Assembly: GCF_002076895.1 (NCBI RefSeq)
Contig: NZ_CP020465.1
Location: 1,488,001 to 1,552,000, forward strand
Direction: 5' to 3'
Length of the DNA stretch: 64,000 bases
From: Cognaticolwellia beringensis
Lineage (GTDB): Bacteria > Pseudomonadota > Gammaproteobacteria > Enterobacterales > Alteromonadaceae
In this document: positions 45,693 to 55,746 of the stretch, one piece after another
Numbering within the stretch: the stretch's first letter is position 1
Layout of the letters: each line of letters opens with the position of its first letter
Notes under the pieces: generated by a model
Databases searched by the model: none
What the model saw: the letters and a program-made list of their open reading frames with translations, nothing else
Told to the model about the DNA's origin: nothing
Translations under genes and position numbers: made by a program

Positions 45693-46637
45693 ATGCCTCC
45701 TTTATCTGTTTTACAACCCATCGCTCATCCTATTTTTTCTCAGCATAAAATTACAGTACAAGTTAAACGTGATGATCTCATTCATCGTTTTATTTCTGGT
45801 AATAAATGGCGAAAACTTAAATACAATTTGCTACATGCTAAAGCGATTGGTGCTAAAGGTGTTATTACTTTTGGCGGCTGTTTTTCTAATCATATTCATG
45901 CTTGTTCGTTTGCCTGTCATCAACAAAACTTACCCGTTATTGGCATTATTCGTGGAGAACAGGACAATCAAAACAACTACACATTAGCATGGGCTAAACA
46001 TTGGGCGATGAAGCTGACTTTTGTTGACCGAAAAACTTATCGCATGCGCAATGATGAACATTATTTACAACAATTACAGCGACAATACCCTGACTACTTC
46101 ATTATTCCTGAAGGTGGAAGTAATGCACTGGCGTTAACTGGGGTCGCTGAAGTGATTGAAGAACTCAGCCAACAATGCGAATTTGATACCCTGATAACAC
46201 CTGTAGGTAGCGGCGGTACGTTGGCAGGTCTTATTTTAGGTGATAAGTCGCAGCATAACTTACTAGGGATAGCAGTACTAAAGCAACAAGGCTATCTTGA
46301 AAGTGAAGTAAGCGATTTACTCCCCTTAACCAGTAAAAATGAGAATAAATGGCGAATAGCGCACGAATTTCACTGCGGAGGTTACGCTAAATTTAGTCCG
46401 CAAGACGCAGAAAAGATAAGAAACTTTAGTCAGGTAGTTGGCATTGATTTTGAGCCAGTTTATTCAGGGAAAATGATTTTAGCATTGCTAAAGCTGATCG
46501 AATCAGGCTATTTCCCAGCACATCATCGCATTGTGCTTCTACATACTGGTGGTCTGCAAGGGTTAGGGGGCATGTTTGAACGCGGCTTACTTAATCAAGC
46601 TGAATGGCCTTCACCACCTGCGACACCGGTTCCGTAA
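45693..46637 (+). CDS. PLP enzyme of the ACC deaminase / D-cysteine desulfhydrase family
   Basis: A 314-aa fold-type II PLP enzyme. KRDDLIHRFISGNKWRKLKYN holds the lysine that binds PLP (about residue 39), FGGCFSNHIHACSF is the substrate/nucleophile serine region, and VGSGGTLAGL binds the cofactor phosphate. This group includes D-cysteine desulfhydrase and 1-aminocyclopropane-1-carboxylate deaminase. True ACC deaminases need further specific residues that I cannot confirm, so D-amino-acid desulfhydration or an unassigned activity is more likely. It is divergent from mshI and seems monocistronic. Confidence 0.85.
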   Translation: MPPLSVLQPIAHPIFSQHKITVQVKRDDLIHRFISGNKWRKLKYNLLHAKAIGAKGVITFGGCFSNHIHACSFACHQQNLPVIGIIRGEQDNQNNYTLAWAKHWAMKLTFVDRKTYRMRNDEHYLQQLQRQYPDYFIIPEGGSNALALTGVAEVIEELSQQCEFDTLITPVGSGGTLAGLILGDKSQHNLLGIAVLKQQGYLESEVSDLLPLTSKNENKWRIAHEFHCGGYAKFSPQDAEKIRNFSQVVGIDFEPVYSGKMILALLKLIESGYFPAHHRIVLLHTGGLQGLGGMFERGLLNQAEWPSPPATPVP

Positions 46638-46808
46638 AAAGTGACCTTGCCCGCCTTTACACCCAGTTGTAGTAAAGTGCGCCACTAGACTCCCACCTAA
46701 AACCTAAAACAGAGTGTTCTTTACGGCCGCTAGGTTTTTTAAACTTTAGATGAGCACTTAATTTTCTGATAAGTCTTTATTATGATCATAAATATGGGCA
46801 TAAAAAAA

Positions 46809-46833
46809 CCCTGAATTCATGACGAATACAGGG
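46809..46833 (-). terminator. Rho-independent terminator of the rpsF-rplI operon
   Basis: On the minus strand CCCTGTATTC / GAATTCAGGG form a 10-bp stem with one mismatch and a 5-base loop, followed by seven T. It lies 28 bp after the rplI stop. Confidence 0.92.
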
Positions 46834-46860
46834 TTTTCATTATACGATTACTAGCAGCTA

Positions 46861-47319
46861 TTAAGCTTGAGCAATAACAACAACTTTAATTGTTGCATCT
46901 ACATCGTTGTGCACGTGAATTACGATATCGAATTCACCTGTTTCACGAATGCTACCTAGTGGTAAACGTACTTCAGCTTTAACAACTTCAACACCAGCTT
47001 CAGTGATTGCATCAGCAATATCACGTGTACCAATTGAACCGAATAATTTACCTTCGTCACCGGCTTTAGAAGCGATAGTGATTTCAGCTAATTCAGTTAA
47101 TTTAGCAGCACGTGCTTCAGAAGCACTAAGTTGCTCAGCTAATTTTTTCTCTAAGTCAGCGCGACGAGCTTCAAAGTGCTCAACGTTTGCTTTAGAGGCA
47201 AAAACAGCTTTGCCTTTTGGTAGTAAAAAGTTACGAGCGTAACCAGATTTAACTGTTACCTTGTCACCAAGGCCGCCTAATTTGGCGATTTTATCAAGAA
47301 GTATTACTTCCATTTTCAA
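46861..47319 (-). CDS. rplI: 50S ribosomal protein L9
   Basis: A 152-aa protein starting [38 protein letters not shown], the canonical L9 N-terminal domain (an internal Met at 3 is the usual start). It is followed by the long linking helix and the C-terminal domain. It is the last gene of the operon and is followed by the terminator. Full length, no anomalies. Confidence 0.97.
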   Translation of the reverse strand: MKMEVILLDKIAKLGGLGDKVTVKSGYARNFLLPKGKAVFASKANVEHFEARRADLEKKLAEQLSASEARAAKLTELAEITIASKAGDEGKLFGSIGTRDIADAITEAGVEVVKAEVRLPLGSIRETGEFDIVIHVHNDVDATIKVVVIAQA

Positions 47320-47333
47320 AACCCCTTATTAGG

Positions 47334-47561
47334 TTACTTATGTAAATCAGTATATGGTAATAATGCTAAGTAACGAGCACGCTTGATCGCACGACCAAGT
47401 TGACGTTGATATTTAGCACTTGTACCAGTAATACGGCTAGGAACAATTTTACCACTTTCAGTGATATAGTTTTTAAGTACAGCTGTATCTTTATAATCGA
47501 TTGCAGCAGCACCTTCCGCTGAAAAGCGGCAGAACTTGCGACGTCTAAAAAAACGAGACAT
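47334..47561 (-). CDS. rpsR: 30S ribosomal protein S18
   Basis: A 75-aa protein, the normal S18 length, with [66 protein letters not shown] typical of gamma-proteobacteria. It lies between priB and rplI. S18 binds S6 in the small subunit platform, and in many bacteria the S6-S18 pair also represses this operon. Confidence 0.98.
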   Translation of the reverse strand: MSRFFRRRKFCRFSAEGAAAIDYKDTAVLKNYITESGKIVPSRITGTSAKYQRQLGRAIKRARYLALLPYTDLHK

Positions 47562-47626
47562 GGATTTCTCCTAATATGGCTTACTGTATTAAGGTGAAAA
47601 TCACCGTTAAATATGTATCGCCTAAA

Positions 47627-47941
47627 TTAAATCATTTCAATTTGTTGGGCATGTAATACTAAAAGCGGATTACCGTTTCTAGATTCATGACGGTTTATAA
47701 AACCAGTCACTTTAACATTACAGCCTTCAATTAAATCACGAGTTAAGTGTTGTGACACTTTGCCGGTTGCAACAACTTGTATTCGAACAAACGCTTGTCT
47801 GTTCATGCCTGCTTCATTTTGAATAGACTTGTGGTCCATTGAAAACTGACAGTGCTGAATACCCGCTGGGCTAGTTGACGTTTTAGGTGGCTTTACCACA
47901 TGTCCGGTCAATACTAAGCAATTCTCTTGGCTATTATTCAT
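47627..47941 (-). CDS. priB: Primosomal replication protein N (PriB)
   Basis: A 104-aa single-strand DNA-binding OB-fold protein with the PriB pattern: NCLVLTGHVVKPPKTSTSPAGIQHCQFSMDHKS, RIQVVATGK and VKVTGFINR. It acts in restart of stalled replication forks with PriA and DnaT. Its place between rpsF and rpsR is the standard gamma-proteobacterial arrangement. Confidence 0.95.
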   Translation of the reverse strand: MNNSQENCLVLTGHVVKPPKTSTSPAGIQHCQFSMDHKSIQNEAGMNRQAFVRIQVVATGKVSQHLTRDLIEGCNVKVTGFINRHESRNGNPLLVLHAQQIEMI

Positions 47942-47964
47942 AGTAAGAGCAGGTCACAGGTTAC

Positions 47965-48411
47965 TTATTCTTCGCTCGCAGCTTCTTCTGCTTTTGGTGC
48001 TTCGGCAGCTGGTGCTTCAACATCTGATGCTTCAGTAGCTGGTGCGTCAGTAACCTCTTTCTTCACTTCGCGACGTTCATCACGACGGTCTTCTTTAGCA
48101 ACAGCCATAGCTGAAGCTTCAGTAACCGCGTCTTTAGTACGCATGATCATGTTACGTATAACAACATCGTTATAACGGAAAGAAGTTTCTAATTCATCAA
48201 TAGCTGCTTGAGGCGCTTCAATGTTAATTAAAACATAGTGTGCTTTGTGCAATTTATTGATTGGGTAAGCTAATTGGCGACGGCCCCAGTCTTCAAGACG
48301 GTGGATTTTGCCTTCAGCATTAGTGACGATGTCACTGTAACGCTGAATCATAGCTGGTACTTGTTCACTCTGGTCAGGGTGAACCATAAATACGATTTCG
48401 TAATGACGCAT
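47965..48411 (-). CDS. rpsF: 30S ribosomal protein S6
   Basis: A 148-aa S6: [25 protein letters not shown] at the start, [19 protein letters not shown] in the middle. The C-terminal tail is long, acidic and Ala/Glu-rich (from about residue 115). S6 is often tailed by acidic residues, including glutamates that RimK adds after translation. This is the first gene of the operon. Confidence 0.97.
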   Translation of the reverse strand: MRHYEIVFMVHPDQSEQVPAMIQRYSDIVTNAEGKIHRLEDWGRRQLAYPINKLHKAHYVLINIEAPQAAIDELETSFRYNDVVIRNMIMRTKDAVTEASAMAVAKEDRRDERREVKKEVTDAPATEASDVEAPAAEAPKAEEAASEE

Positions 48412-48467
48412 TACGAGCTCCTTACGGTTGTAGCCTCATTATCTGGCTCAGCCACACCAGTTGAGGC
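48412..48467 (-). promoter_or_regulatory. Candidate S6:S18-binding leader of the rpsF operon
   Basis: Just upstream of rpsF, the minus strand folds as GCCTCA-A-CTGG-loop-CCAG-ATAA-TGAGGC (arms 48462-48467 with 48433-48438, and 48457-48460 with 48443-48446). It is followed by TACAACCGTAAGGAG, which places a CCG directly before the ribosome binding site. This resembles the leader bound by the S6-S18 complex to repress translation. The match is from memory. Confidence 0.5.
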
Positions 48468-48765
48468 AAGGAACAAAAGTTCAGGCTGAATTAAGGACGC
48501 GTATTGTAGGGAAAATAAGCAAAAAAGGCAAGGAGATGCTTCATATAGTTTAGTTATTAAATTTTAAACTTAATATTCATTCACTTGGCGGAGTTTTATC
48601 TATTGCTCTGGTTCGCTAAAACGAGTTGAATTGGGTTTTTAAAAGCAGGTAAGCAGAAACTAATAAGTAGAATTAAGCGCTGAACGGGTAAAAGCCTAGC
48701 TTAGAAAAATTTCAGCTGAATTCATCGATACTCAATAAATTCAGCTGACTATTTTTGTTTACTTT
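48468..48765. other. Intergenic region upstream of the rpsF operon
   Basis: About 300 bases between the rpsF leader and rlmB, both on the minus strand. It should contain the rpsF operon promoter and the end of the rlmB transcript, but I see no perfect promoter hexamers or strong terminator. The part next to rlmB is AT-rich with a repeated TTCAGCTGA element (48710-48719 and 48739-48747). Confidence 0.4.
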
Positions 48766-49524
48766 TTACACGGCTAATCGTTGACGCACGATCTCAAACA
48801 AACAAATACCTGTTGCAACTGATACATTTAAGCTTGAAACGCTGCCAGCCATCGGTAGTTTAACTAACTGATCGCAGTTTTCGCGGGTTAAACGACGCAT
48901 GCCTTTCCCTTCAGCACCCATCACTAACGCCATTGGGCCGGCTAATTTCACGTCGTAAAGGCAAGTGTCTGTTTCTCCTGCCGTGCCAATAATCCACACG
49001 CCCATTTGTTGTAGGGCTTTCATGGTTCGAGATAAATTGGTCACTTGCACTAATGGCACACTTTCAGCAGCGCCAACCGCAACTTTTCGAACCGTTGCAG
49101 TTAAGCGGGCAGCGTTATCTTTAGGTACTATGATCGCTTGCACACCTGCGGCATCGGCATTTCGTAAACATGCGCCTAGATTGTGCGGATCAGTAACACC
49201 ATCTAATATTAATAAAAATGGCGCTTGTTCTTTACGCTCTGCTTCTGCAAGAATGTCTTCTAAATCGGCTTCAGTAAATACTTTTCCAGGCTTAACGCGA
49301 GCCACAACACCTTGATGCTGCTCGCCTTCACTTTTATCATCTAGCACTTTACGACTCGCCATTTGTGCAGGAATTCCGTATTGTTGCGCTAAGTTAGTAA
49401 TTGGCATTAAACGGTCATCTTCCCGCCCTTTAAGCAACCATAACTCGATAAATCTTTCAGGGGCATGTTCAATGAGAGCTTTTACTGCATGGATGCCAAA
49501 TACTAATTCTTCTTGCTTTGCCAT
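48766..49524 (-). CDS. rlmB: 23S rRNA 2'-O-ribose methyltransferase (Gm2251) RlmB
   Basis: A 252-aa SpoU/TrmH-family enzyme: substrate-binding N-terminal domain ([21 protein letters not shown]) then the trefoil-knot catalytic domain with [21 protein letters not shown] (motif 1), [15 protein letters not shown] (motif 2) and [20 protein letters not shown] (motif 3). All three motifs are complete. It methylates G2251 of 23S rRNA in the peptidyl transferase region. It follows rnr on the same strand, the usual order. Confidence 0.95.
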   Translation of the reverse strand: MAKQEELVFGIHAVKALIEHAPERFIELWLLKGREDDRLMPITNLAQQYGIPAQMASRKVLDDKSEGEQHQGVVARVKPGKVFTEADLEDILAEAERKEQAPFLLILDGVTDPHNLGACLRNADAAGVQAIIVPKDNAARLTATVRKVAVGAAESVPLVQVTNLSRTMKALQQMGVWIIGTAGETDTCLYDVKLAGPMALVMGAEGKGMRRLTRENCDQLVKLPMAGSVSSLNVSVATGICLFEIVRQRLAV

Positions 49525-49773
49525 AAACTTATATCTTTCTCTGTTAATTACTTTATACCAATTTGATTCATTTAATGATCTGCTTGGTATTACATGTCTT
49601 TGCCACTAAACAAGTTACAACATAAGACGGGCTTTATTCATCAATTTGACGGCATAAATGCCGACCTACAAGTGATCATTTTGCCTTTAAAATGAGGAAT
49701 CCAAAAAAGCACGACACTTTATTAGGTTACTGCATACATCGTCTAACAACACAACTGGCTAACGCTTTACTGA

Positions 49774-52239
49774 CTAAGTATCTGCTTTACGTGCATTTTT
49801 ACCAGGGCGCTTTTTTCTCGCCTTGCGCTTTTTCGCTTTAGCCGTTGTTTTATCGCTAGCTTTGTCGGCAGCTTTCACCGGTTTTTTACTTGGTTTAGCT
49901 TTTTCATCAAAACTTGCTTTTGCGTCTTGTGATGCTGATTTGCCAGCAGAGCGCTTACCGCGTTTATGCTTATCCGAGCTTTTACCTTTTGTCTGTGGTT
50001 TAGCACGTTTTATAACGGCATTTGCGCCGGCTAATGCTAAATCAATTTTTTTCTCATCCAGATTAACCGCAGCAACTTGCACTTCTACCGTATCGCCAAT
50101 GTGATACTTAGCACCGGTATTTTCACCTGTTAAGCACATGCGCACATCGTCAAAGTGGTAATAGTCATGACCTAATGAGGTGATATGCACTAAACCTTCA
50201 ATGTGTAAATCAGCTAAACGCACAAATAAACCAAAGTTGGTCACAGTTGAGATGACACCGGTAAAAGTATCACCAACATGGTCTTGCATATATTCACATT
50301 TCAGCCAATCTGAGACATCACGCGTGGCATCGTCAGCACGACGTTCGGTCATAGAACAATGTTCACCAAGCTCTATCACCGCTTCAGGTGTATAGCTATG
50401 TGCGCCAGCATTCGCTTCATCTTTAGCTTGCTCATCTAAAATAGCTTTAATAACACGATGCACCACTAAATCTGGGTAACGGCGTATGGGCGAAGTAAAA
50501 TGGCTATATGATGGCAGTGCTAGGCCAAAGTGGCCGATATTGTCGCTTTGATAAACCGCTTGGCGCATAGAACGCAACAGCATGGTTTGAATAAGCTCTT
50601 GATCCGGACGGTCGGCAATTTTTTCTAATATATGGCAATAGTCTTTCGGCTCAGGCTGTGTTTTACGTTCTCCCATGGAAGACAGGTCAAGTCCCAGCTC
50701 GTTAACATAACTGATAAAGTTATTATACTTGTCTTCACTTGGCTTATCGTGCACACGGAATAAACCGGGTTTTTTATGTTTTTCAATGAACTCTGCTGTC
50801 GCAACGTTAGCTAAAATCATACATTCTTCAATGATTTTATGTGCGTCGTTACGCACCATTGCCACGATAGATTCTATTTTTCTATCACTGTTAAAAAGAA
50901 ACTGCGATTCTGTCGTTTCAAAAGCAATAGCACCACGTTCTGTTCTTGCTTTGCTTAGCACGTGATACATGGTATTTAGGTTTTCTAAATCAGGTATCAG
51001 TGCTTGATATTGTGTGCGTAATTCTGCGCGGTAATCTTCATCTTTTTGCTCAGGATTTACGCCTAAAATAGTCGCGACTTTGCTATAAGTAAAACGCGCG
51101 TGAGAGCGCATTACAGCAGAATAAAATTTAGATCCTGATAATTCTCCCGAAGCAGAAATATTCATTTCGCAAACCATACACAGTCGGTCAACATCTGGAT
51201 TTAATGAACACAGGCCATTGGAAAGTTTTTCCGGTAACATCGGAATAACTTGGCTAGGAAAATACACTGAATTACCACGAGAAATTGCTTCTTCATCTAG
51301 TGCGGTTTTATCACGCACATAATAACTCACATCAGCAATCGCCACCCATAACGTCCAACCGCCACCAGCATTAGGCTTACAATATACCGCATCGTCAAAA
51401 TCTCGGGCGTCTTCACCATCAATGGTGACTAAAGGTAAATCGCGTAAATCTATTCTTGGTGCTTTTGCTGACTCTTCAACTTCATCAGCAATACCGCTAA
51501 CTTCGGCAATTACTTCTGGCGAAAATTGATTTGGAAGATCATGTTCACGCAAGGCTATTTCAATTTCCATCCCCGGCGCCATATGTTCACCGAGCACTTC
51601 AATCACTTCACCCACTGCATTTGAACGCTTAGTAGGTCTTTGAATAACATTAACGACTACGACTTCGCCATGGCGAGCGCCTAATTTTTTATCCGGTTGG
51701 ATAAGAATTTCTTGCTGAATACGCGCATCATCAGGCACAACAGAAGCGATATGATGATCAACATAAAATCGCCCAACAACCCCTGCAGTGCGTGGTTTAA
51801 TCACATCGAGTATTTTTACTTCTTTGCGACCTTTTCGGTCAGTGCGGTCTATCAAGATCGCTTCTACAATATCACCGTGGATTACACGTTTCATTTCATA
51901 TGATGATATATAGAAGTCTTTGTCACCATTGTCTGGCGCAAAGAAGCCAAAACCATCACGATGACCGATGACTTTGCCGGTTAACACATCACTACGGTTT
52001 GCGATGGCATATTGCTTAAACTTATTAAACACAATTTGGCCACTATTTTCCATGGCACGTAAACGGTGTTTTACCCCAACCACCATATCGTCATCAGTAT
52101 ATTGTAGTTGTTTAATAAGGGCTTTAAACGTAGGCGGGATGTTAGATTTTTCGATCAGCGACAATAGCAGCTCACGGCTTGCTACGGGTTTATCATATTT
52201 GTCAGCTTCACGCTGTTTGTGCGGGTCTTTATTGGTCAC
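49774..52239 (-). CDS. rnr: Exoribonuclease R
   Basis: An 821-aa RNase II-family enzyme: N-terminal helix-turn-helix, cold-shock domains, the RNB catalytic domain with DARDFDDAVYC (metal-binding aspartates), and an S1 domain (DTFTGVISTVTNFGLFVRL). The C-terminal tail of about 80 residues is rich in Lys and Ala (KPSKKPVKAADKASDKTTAKAKKRKARKK...), as in other RNase R proteins. It degrades structured RNA 3' to 5'. The length is normal. Confidence 0.96.
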   Translation of the reverse strand: MTNKDPHKQREADKYDKPVASRELLLSLIEKSNIPPTFKALIKQLQYTDDDMVVGVKHRLRAMENSGQIVFNKFKQYAIANRSDVLTGKVIGHRDGFGFFAPDNGDKDFYISSYEMKRVIHGDIVEAILIDRTDRKGRKEVKILDVIKPRTAGVVGRFYVDHHIASVVPDDARIQQEILIQPDKKLGARHGEVVVVNVIQRPTKRSNAVGEVIEVLGEHMAPGMEIEIALREHDLPNQFSPEVIAEVSGIADEVEESAKAPRIDLRDLPLVTIDGEDARDFDDAVYCKPNAGGGWTLWVAIADVSYYVRDKTALDEEAISRGNSVYFPSQVIPMLPEKLSNGLCSLNPDVDRLCMVCEMNISASGELSGSKFYSAVMRSHARFTYSKVATILGVNPEQKDEDYRAELRTQYQALIPDLENLNTMYHVLSKARTERGAIAFETTESQFLFNSDRKIESIVAMVRNDAHKIIEECMILANVATAEFIEKHKKPGLFRVHDKPSEDKYNNFISYVNELGLDLSSMGERKTQPEPKDYCHILEKIADRPDQELIQTMLLRSMRQAVYQSDNIGHFGLALPSYSHFTSPIRRYPDLVVHRVIKAILDEQAKDEANAGAHSYTPEAVIELGEHCSMTERRADDATRDVSDWLKCEYMQDHVGDTFTGVISTVTNFGLFVRLADLHIEGLVHITSLGHDYYHFDDVRMCLTGENTGAKYHIGDTVEVQVAAVNLDEKKIDLALAGANAVIKRAKPQTKGKSSDKHKRGKRSAGKSASQDAKASFDEKAKPSKKPVKAADKASDKTTAKAKKRKARKKRPGKNARKADT

Positions 52240-52352
52240 ATTTATTCATTAATGGTTTTTTTTGTAGTATATCGTAGATTAACTATATACCCAAGCGAGA
52301 TAAAAACCTGAAACAATAACTCATCAACGTAATACTCTGCCGCCCATAGCGG

Positions 52353-52994
52353 TTAATACTTTCCGTTACTGGCCGCATTAACTACCCGTTCAGGCATTTT
52401 TTGCGCTAGTTTCACTAAATGCTGCGCGATAATTTTATGTTCTTTTTTATCGTCAGTAACCGATTGATGTAACTGTGTATAGAGCTGTGGGAAATCCAGC
52501 GGACTACCATGACCCGCTAAATACAAATCTGCTAACCTAAGCTGCGCTTTTAAATTATTTAACGCTGCTGACTCTTTTAGAAAAATAAGTGCTTGATTGA
52601 TATCAACTTGTACAAACTTGCCAACATGATAATAGCGCCCCATTTGCTCTAAAGCCTCAGATAACCCCTGATCAGCTGAAGCTTGCATGTAATGTAATCC
52701 TAAGGGCACATCTTTTTTCACACACACACCATAAGCAAGCATGTCGCCCCAGAGAAATTGATATGAAGGCATTTGAGATTTTACCGCCCGCGCTTCAATA
52801 TCTTGGACTAATTGGCAGTCATCAATAACCACTTGGCTTAAATGTTTGTTTTCTTTTATTAAATCAAGTAATACGTTATCACTATAAATTTGCACCGCGG
52901 TTAACTCAGCCGCTGAAGCGCTAATAATCTGCGTAAAAGTAAATAAGATCGCTATAAGTAGTTTTTGCATTGGTTGCATATTACCTCGTTGCAC
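52353..52994 (-). CDS. motX: Sodium-type flagellar motor protein MotX
   Basis: A 213-aa secreted protein with a signal peptide (cleavage after about ISASA). LIKENKHLSQVVIDDCQLVQDIEARA and FLWGDMLAYGVCVKKDVPLGLHYM match MotX closely, followed by Sel1-like repeats (MQASADQGLSEALEQMGRYY, FLKESAALNNLKAQLRLADLYLAGHGSP). MotX and MotY form the T-ring of the sodium-driven polar flagellum. Two cysteines (CQLV, GVCV) are positioned as in the family. The first Met codons (residues 1 and 6) are both possible starts. Confidence 0.9.
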   Translation of the reverse strand: MQRGNMQPMQKLLIAILFTFTQIISASAAELTAVQIYSDNVLLDLIKENKHLSQVVIDDCQLVQDIEARAVKSQMPSYQFLWGDMLAYGVCVKKDVPLGLHYMQASADQGLSEALEQMGRYYHVGKFVQVDINQALIFLKESAALNNLKAQLRLADLYLAGHGSPLDFPQLYTQLHQSVTDDKKEHKIIAQHLVKLAQKMPERVVNAASNGKY

Positions 52995-53294
52995 TGTGAT
53001 GCCATTCTAATGAAGTCATTGTTTATATCGACCGTTACCCTAAATAACTTAGTTAATTACCCTAATTATTTATTAGACAATTCAGCAAAGTTACTTTTCA
53101 TAACAAGCTAAAACGATTGCGCTGATAAAACGTTAAGCAATTACAGCAAGCAAATATAATACCACTAAATGCGTATTATTTTTGCTAACCACTGATTTGT
53201 CGACATAAAGCAGTGTTCTCCACTCGGAATGTGCTTGCACTCTCTAGAATAAAATATAACAATGGTGAAGATATGAGCAGTCAAGGCGTGTTAA

Positions 53295-54317
53295 ATGTCG
53301 AAAATTCATCAGTTAATTGAAAATTCAAAAGTAAACGAAAGTATTGCCCGAAAATTATTTGAAATAGAAACAGAAGTGCTGGCTTGTCAATCAAGTGAGG
53401 AGCTGCTGGAACGTTTACTTGGACTAATTCAAGCTAAATTTCAATTGTCTGGTATTTCATTATTACTTGCTGAGCCTACACCGATAAGTTATTTAATTAA
53501 CGGGAATTTGCAATCTAATTGGCATCAAAAAAACACCTCTCAGATTTCTACTGAAAAATTATCTTTACTGCACGTAGACAAAAAACCTATGTTGACCAAC
53601 CAACTTGAGCAACTGAATAATATTGTGCCAAAATCATTACTCACTGGTGCAAAATCGGCGGCCTTAACACCGTTGTCATTGGAAGGTAAATTATTTGGCA
53701 GTTTATTATTTACCGATAAATCATCAGCTCGATTTCATCAGGACTTAGGCACTTTTCATTTAGAACAACTTGCCGTTAAGGTGAGCCTTTGTTTATCGAA
53801 TGTATTAATTCGCGAGCAACTTCAATACATGGCGCACTATGACCGTTTAACCGGTGTGGCTAATCGGCGTCTGATGGAAGTTTGTATTGGTGAAGAGCTT
53901 ATTCGCCAACGTCGTTATGGTGTGCCCTTTTCAGTATTGTTTATTGATTGCAATAAATTTAAGGCCATTAATGACACATATGGACATGACTGCGGCGACA
54001 AGGTTTTGACTTATGTTGCGAGTCAATTACAAGAATTAGTTCGCGAGAATGATAAATGCTTTCGCTATGCCGGAGATGAGTTTGTTGTCGTCCTTGCCAG
54101 CCAAACGTTATTAGAGGCTGAACAAGCGAGTGATCGTTTATGTCAATTTTTTGATGATAATCCCATGCCCTATCAAAGTGCTTTGTTGCCCGTTAGTATT
54201 AGCTGTGGTGCTGCAGCAAGTAGTGGTGAAGAGACGATGGACGAATTATTAAAAACTGCCGACAAAAACCTTTATGTCAACAAAAAGGCAAATAACGGCA
54301 TGGTATTTAAACTATAA
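53295..54317 (+). CDS. GAF-GGDEF diguanylate cyclase
   Basis: A 340-aa cytoplasmic protein. Residues 1-175 form a DUF484/GAF-like sensory domain (LEGKLFGSLLFTDKSSARF), and residues 180-340 are a GGDEF domain. The active-site loop is AGDEF (259-263), a variant generally compatible with cyclase activity, and the substrate region YDRLTGVANRRLME is intact. An RxxD inhibitory site is not evident. It should make c-di-GMP, the ligand of MshE-type ATPases. It is followed 80 bp later by an HD-GYP gene with the opposite activity. Confidence 0.85.
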   Translation: MSKIHQLIENSKVNESIARKLFEIETEVLACQSSEELLERLLGLIQAKFQLSGISLLLAEPTPISYLINGNLQSNWHQKNTSQISTEKLSLLHVDKKPMLTNQLEQLNNIVPKSLLTGAKSAALTPLSLEGKLFGSLLFTDKSSARFHQDLGTFHLEQLAVKVSLCLSNVLIREQLQYMAHYDRLTGVANRRLMEVCIGEELIRQRRYGVPFSVLFIDCNKFKAINDTYGHDCGDKVLTYVASQLQELVRENDKCFRYAGDEFVVVLASQTLLEAEQASDRLCQFFDDNPMPYQSALLPVSISCGAAASSGEETMDELLKTADKNLYVNKKANNGMVFKL

Positions 54318-54397
54318 AAATAATTTTATACAAAAATAAATTACCTTTTATTAGGCTGTGACTATTATTAAAGTTAACTACCCTAAAAAATTGTATT

Positions 54398-55567
54398 ATG
54401 ATCATAAAAGTTAGTATTAATGATTTAAAGAAAGGGCACTTCGTTGTCGATATTGTTGAACAACGCGGCACTTATAATTTAACACGTGCTGGACATATTA
54501 AAAGCAACGATGTCATCAGTGCTCTAAAAGCCAAAGGTGTTGAGTCGGTTTTAGTTGATACTACCAAAACCATTGACGATGCCCTGACTATTAACCTCCC
54601 AGAACAGCTAGAAAAACCAGGCCCGGTGATCCTCGAAGTCACTAAAGCTAAAAAACTTTTTCAACAATCAAAAAAAATTCAACAGCAAATTTTTCTCGAC
54701 GTCCAACAAGGTCGTTCAATAGATCTTGGTCCTATTGTTGAAGTTACTCAGGACATCATAACAGCAATATTTAAAAATCCTGATGCATTAGTTTGCGTGA
54801 TAAATATTCGTGATAAAAATGAATACTTATTAGAACATTCTGTTTCGGTCTCTGTACTTATGACTGTTTTTGCTCGCTTTTTGAAAATAGATAGAGACAT
54901 CACCCATCAACTTGCCATTGGCGCGTTTCTTCATGATGTAGGTAAGATTAAGGTACCCGATAAAATACTCAATAAAGTAGAAAAACTTACAGAGCAAGAG
55001 TTCAATATTATAAAAGAGCACGTAAATCACTCCATTGAAATAATTAAAGCGATCCCAGACATTTCTCCCCTCAGTTTAGAAGTTGCGGCACTACATCATG
55101 AGCGTTTAGATGGCTCAGGCTACCCTCAACAACTAAAGCAAGACAACATTTCAAACTATGGTGCCATGATTTCCATTTGTGATATTTTTGACGCGCTAAC
55201 AGCAGAAAGTTGCTATAAAAAAAATTACAGCCCAATTAAAGCATTCGGTATATTAAGAGGCTTAGCGCTTGATGGTAAACTTATGCCTAGGTTGGTTGAT
55301 TTATTTATTAAATGTTTAGGGGTATACCCTGTTGGCAGTATTGTCGAACTTAGTTCAAACCGGTTAGCCATTGTAGAAAGTGGCAATCTAGACGACCCTA
55401 TAAACCCAAAAGTACGCTGCTTTTATAATTTGAAATACCATCGATACATTATGGCAAAAAATATTGACTTAGCTAAAGAAGCTGACTTTATTATTCGTGG
55501 TGTTAAGGCAAAAGATTTTAATTTAGATCACAACCGAATTATCGAGTTTTTATTACAGGAAGGATGA
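54398..55567 (+). CDS. HD-GYP domain c-di-GMP phosphodiesterase
   Basis: A 389-aa protein with an N-terminal DUF3391 domain (VSINDLKKGHFVVDIVEQRG and LKAKGVESVLVDTTK) and an HD-GYP domain. His179-Asp180 sit in HDVGKIKVP and HHERLDGSGYP runs from residue 233 (GYP at 241-243). The metal-binding and GYP residues are complete, so it should hydrolyse c-di-GMP. It lies just after a GGDEF gene on the same strand, so the pair may set a local c-di-GMP level. Confidence 0.9.
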   Translation: MIIKVSINDLKKGHFVVDIVEQRGTYNLTRAGHIKSNDVISALKAKGVESVLVDTTKTIDDALTINLPEQLEKPGPVILEVTKAKKLFQQSKKIQQQIFLDVQQGRSIDLGPIVEVTQDIITAIFKNPDALVCVINIRDKNEYLLEHSVSVSVLMTVFARFLKIDRDITHQLAIGAFLHDVGKIKVPDKILNKVEKLTEQEFNIIKEHVNHSIEIIKAIPDISPLSLEVAALHHERLDGSGYPQQLKQDNISNYGAMISICDIFDALTAESCYKKNYSPIKAFGILRGLALDGKLMPRLVDLFIKCLGVYPVGSIVELSSNRLAIVESGNLDDPINPKVRCFYNLKYHRYIMAKNIDLAKEADFIIRGVKAKDFNLDHNRIIEFLLQEG

Positions 55568-55660
55568 TATAGGTCAATCGAAGGTCAATCGCCGTTGAAT
55601 TCAGTTATTACTAGATTCACTGACAGTATTGACTGAAAACATTCACTTTCAACAACACAG

Positions 55661-55730
55661 TTAAATTGATGGTCTCAATCTGCAATATATACTGTTTAAA
55701 TTGATGGTCTCAATCTGCAATATATACTGT
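55661..55730. repeat. Perfect tandem duplication of a 35-bp unit
   Basis: Bases 55661-55695 are repeated exactly at 55696-55730. The unit begins TTAAATTGATGGTCTC and ends TATATACTGT. It lies between convergent genes and is non-coding. A recent slippage or unequal-crossover duplication is likely, and copy number may differ between strains. Confidence 0.97.
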
Positions 55731-55746
55731 AATGACACTAACCGAA

